Below, in pieces: positions 63,963-64,000 of a stretch of DNA of 64,000 nt (position 1 is the stretch's first letter; each line of letters opens with the position of its first letter). The notes beneath the pieces are model-generated. The model did no database searches. It saw only the letters and a program-made list of their open reading frames with translations, and was not told where the DNA came from. Source of the DNA: an uncultured Eubacteriales bacterium (GTDB lineage: Bacteria; Bacillota; Clostridia; Oscillospirales; Acutalibacteraceae). The stretch covers positions 1 through 64,000 of the forward strand of contig ONDL01000001.1 of NCBI GenBank assembly GCA_900316555.1. Reading direction: 5' to 3'. The position numbers and the translations under genes were made by a program.

Positions 63963-64000
63963 ATGATTTTGCAAAGCGATGATGAATTTGTACGCTGTCC
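63963..64000 (+). CDS. Start of a gene truncated by the window edge
   Basis: An open frame begins at ATG 63963 (MILQSDDEFVRC), 90 nt after a strong promoter. GGAGG stands 13 nt upstream, which is far. An ATG at 63979 in another frame is an alternative. Too short to identify. Confidence 0.4.
   Translation, partial: MILQSDDEFVRC

Overview
The window looks like a chromosomal segment of an anaerobic Clostridia, most plausibly a Ruminococcus-like member of the Oscillospiraceae. The reasons are: a ctsR-mcsA-mcsB-clpC operon, a SigH-type sigma factor, a PdaB-type deacetylase, consensus sigma-A promoters with AGGAGG-type ribosome binding sites, a V-type (not F-type) ATPase, a rubredoxin-fused flavodiiron protein, a secreted CotH protein ending in a type I dockerin, and moderately high GC with very AT-rich intergenic DNA. 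This assignment is inference; no rRNA or tRNA is present to anchor it.

Layout. 1-4.6 kb: cell-wall genes (a frameshifted G5/M23 endopeptidase, a GH25 lysozyme lipoprotein, a protein made of two copies of one unknown repeat, and a fibronectin-III/L,D-transpeptidase). 4.6-12.7 kb, minus strand: a CPA1 antiporter, pdaB-like deacetylase, cysS, cysE, pgsA, rimO, recX and recA. 12.8-18.9 kb, minus strand: trmB, a lipoprotein, a response regulator and histidine kinase, DUF1385 and prmC, behind one strong promoter. 19.0-22.2 kb: a Nif3-like gene, trmK, a DUF1858 gene and a ComM/YifB ATPase. 22.4-28.6 kb, plus strand: sigH and a zinc-ribbon protein, then the CtsR heat-shock operon with three visible CtsR operators. 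28.6-29.2 kb: a small module (a decayed DUF4160 gene plus its upstream partner) bracketed by two near-identical terminators. 29.3-38.0 kb: a nine-gene V-ATPase operon (G-I-K-E-C-F-A-B-D) whose c-subunit carries the Na+-site residues. 38.2-42.8 kb: a YbaK-type deacylase and a 1344-residue RND transporter with a coiled-coil insert of about 310 residues at the start of its docking region. 42.8-50.1 kb, minus strand: a membrane-anchored XRE regulator with a small membrane protein, a glycosyltransferase, a solitary DNA methyltransferase, a K+ channel, a Na+/solute symporter, and an acyl-CoA ligase behind a leader terminator. 50.5-55.7 kb: an NhaC antiporter and a lipid/glycerol group (patatin, monoglyceride-lipase-like hydrolase, glpK). 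55.8-57.8 kb: CotH-dockerin. 57.9-62.4 kb: redox defence (flavodiiron fusion, glutathione peroxidase, trxA, trxB) with a gene of unknown function between. 62.5-64 kb: a CNNM/CorC protein and the first codons of a gene cut by the window edge.

How the genes fit together: two Na+/H+ antiporters, a Na+/solute symporter and a V-ATPase with Na+-binding residues suggest a sodium-based membrane economy. Glutathione peroxidase, thioredoxin and thioredoxin reductase form a complete electron path in one operon, and the flavodiiron fusion adds O2 or NO reduction. The lipase-glpK overlap suggests glycerol salvage from acylglycerols. The strongest candidates for something new are the RND transporter with its coiled-coil insert, the palindromic operator over the peroxidase promoter, the promoter-proximal terminator in the acyl-CoA ligase leader, and the terminator-bracketed gene module. 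No CRISPR array, insertion sequence, prophage, tRNA or rRNA was seen.
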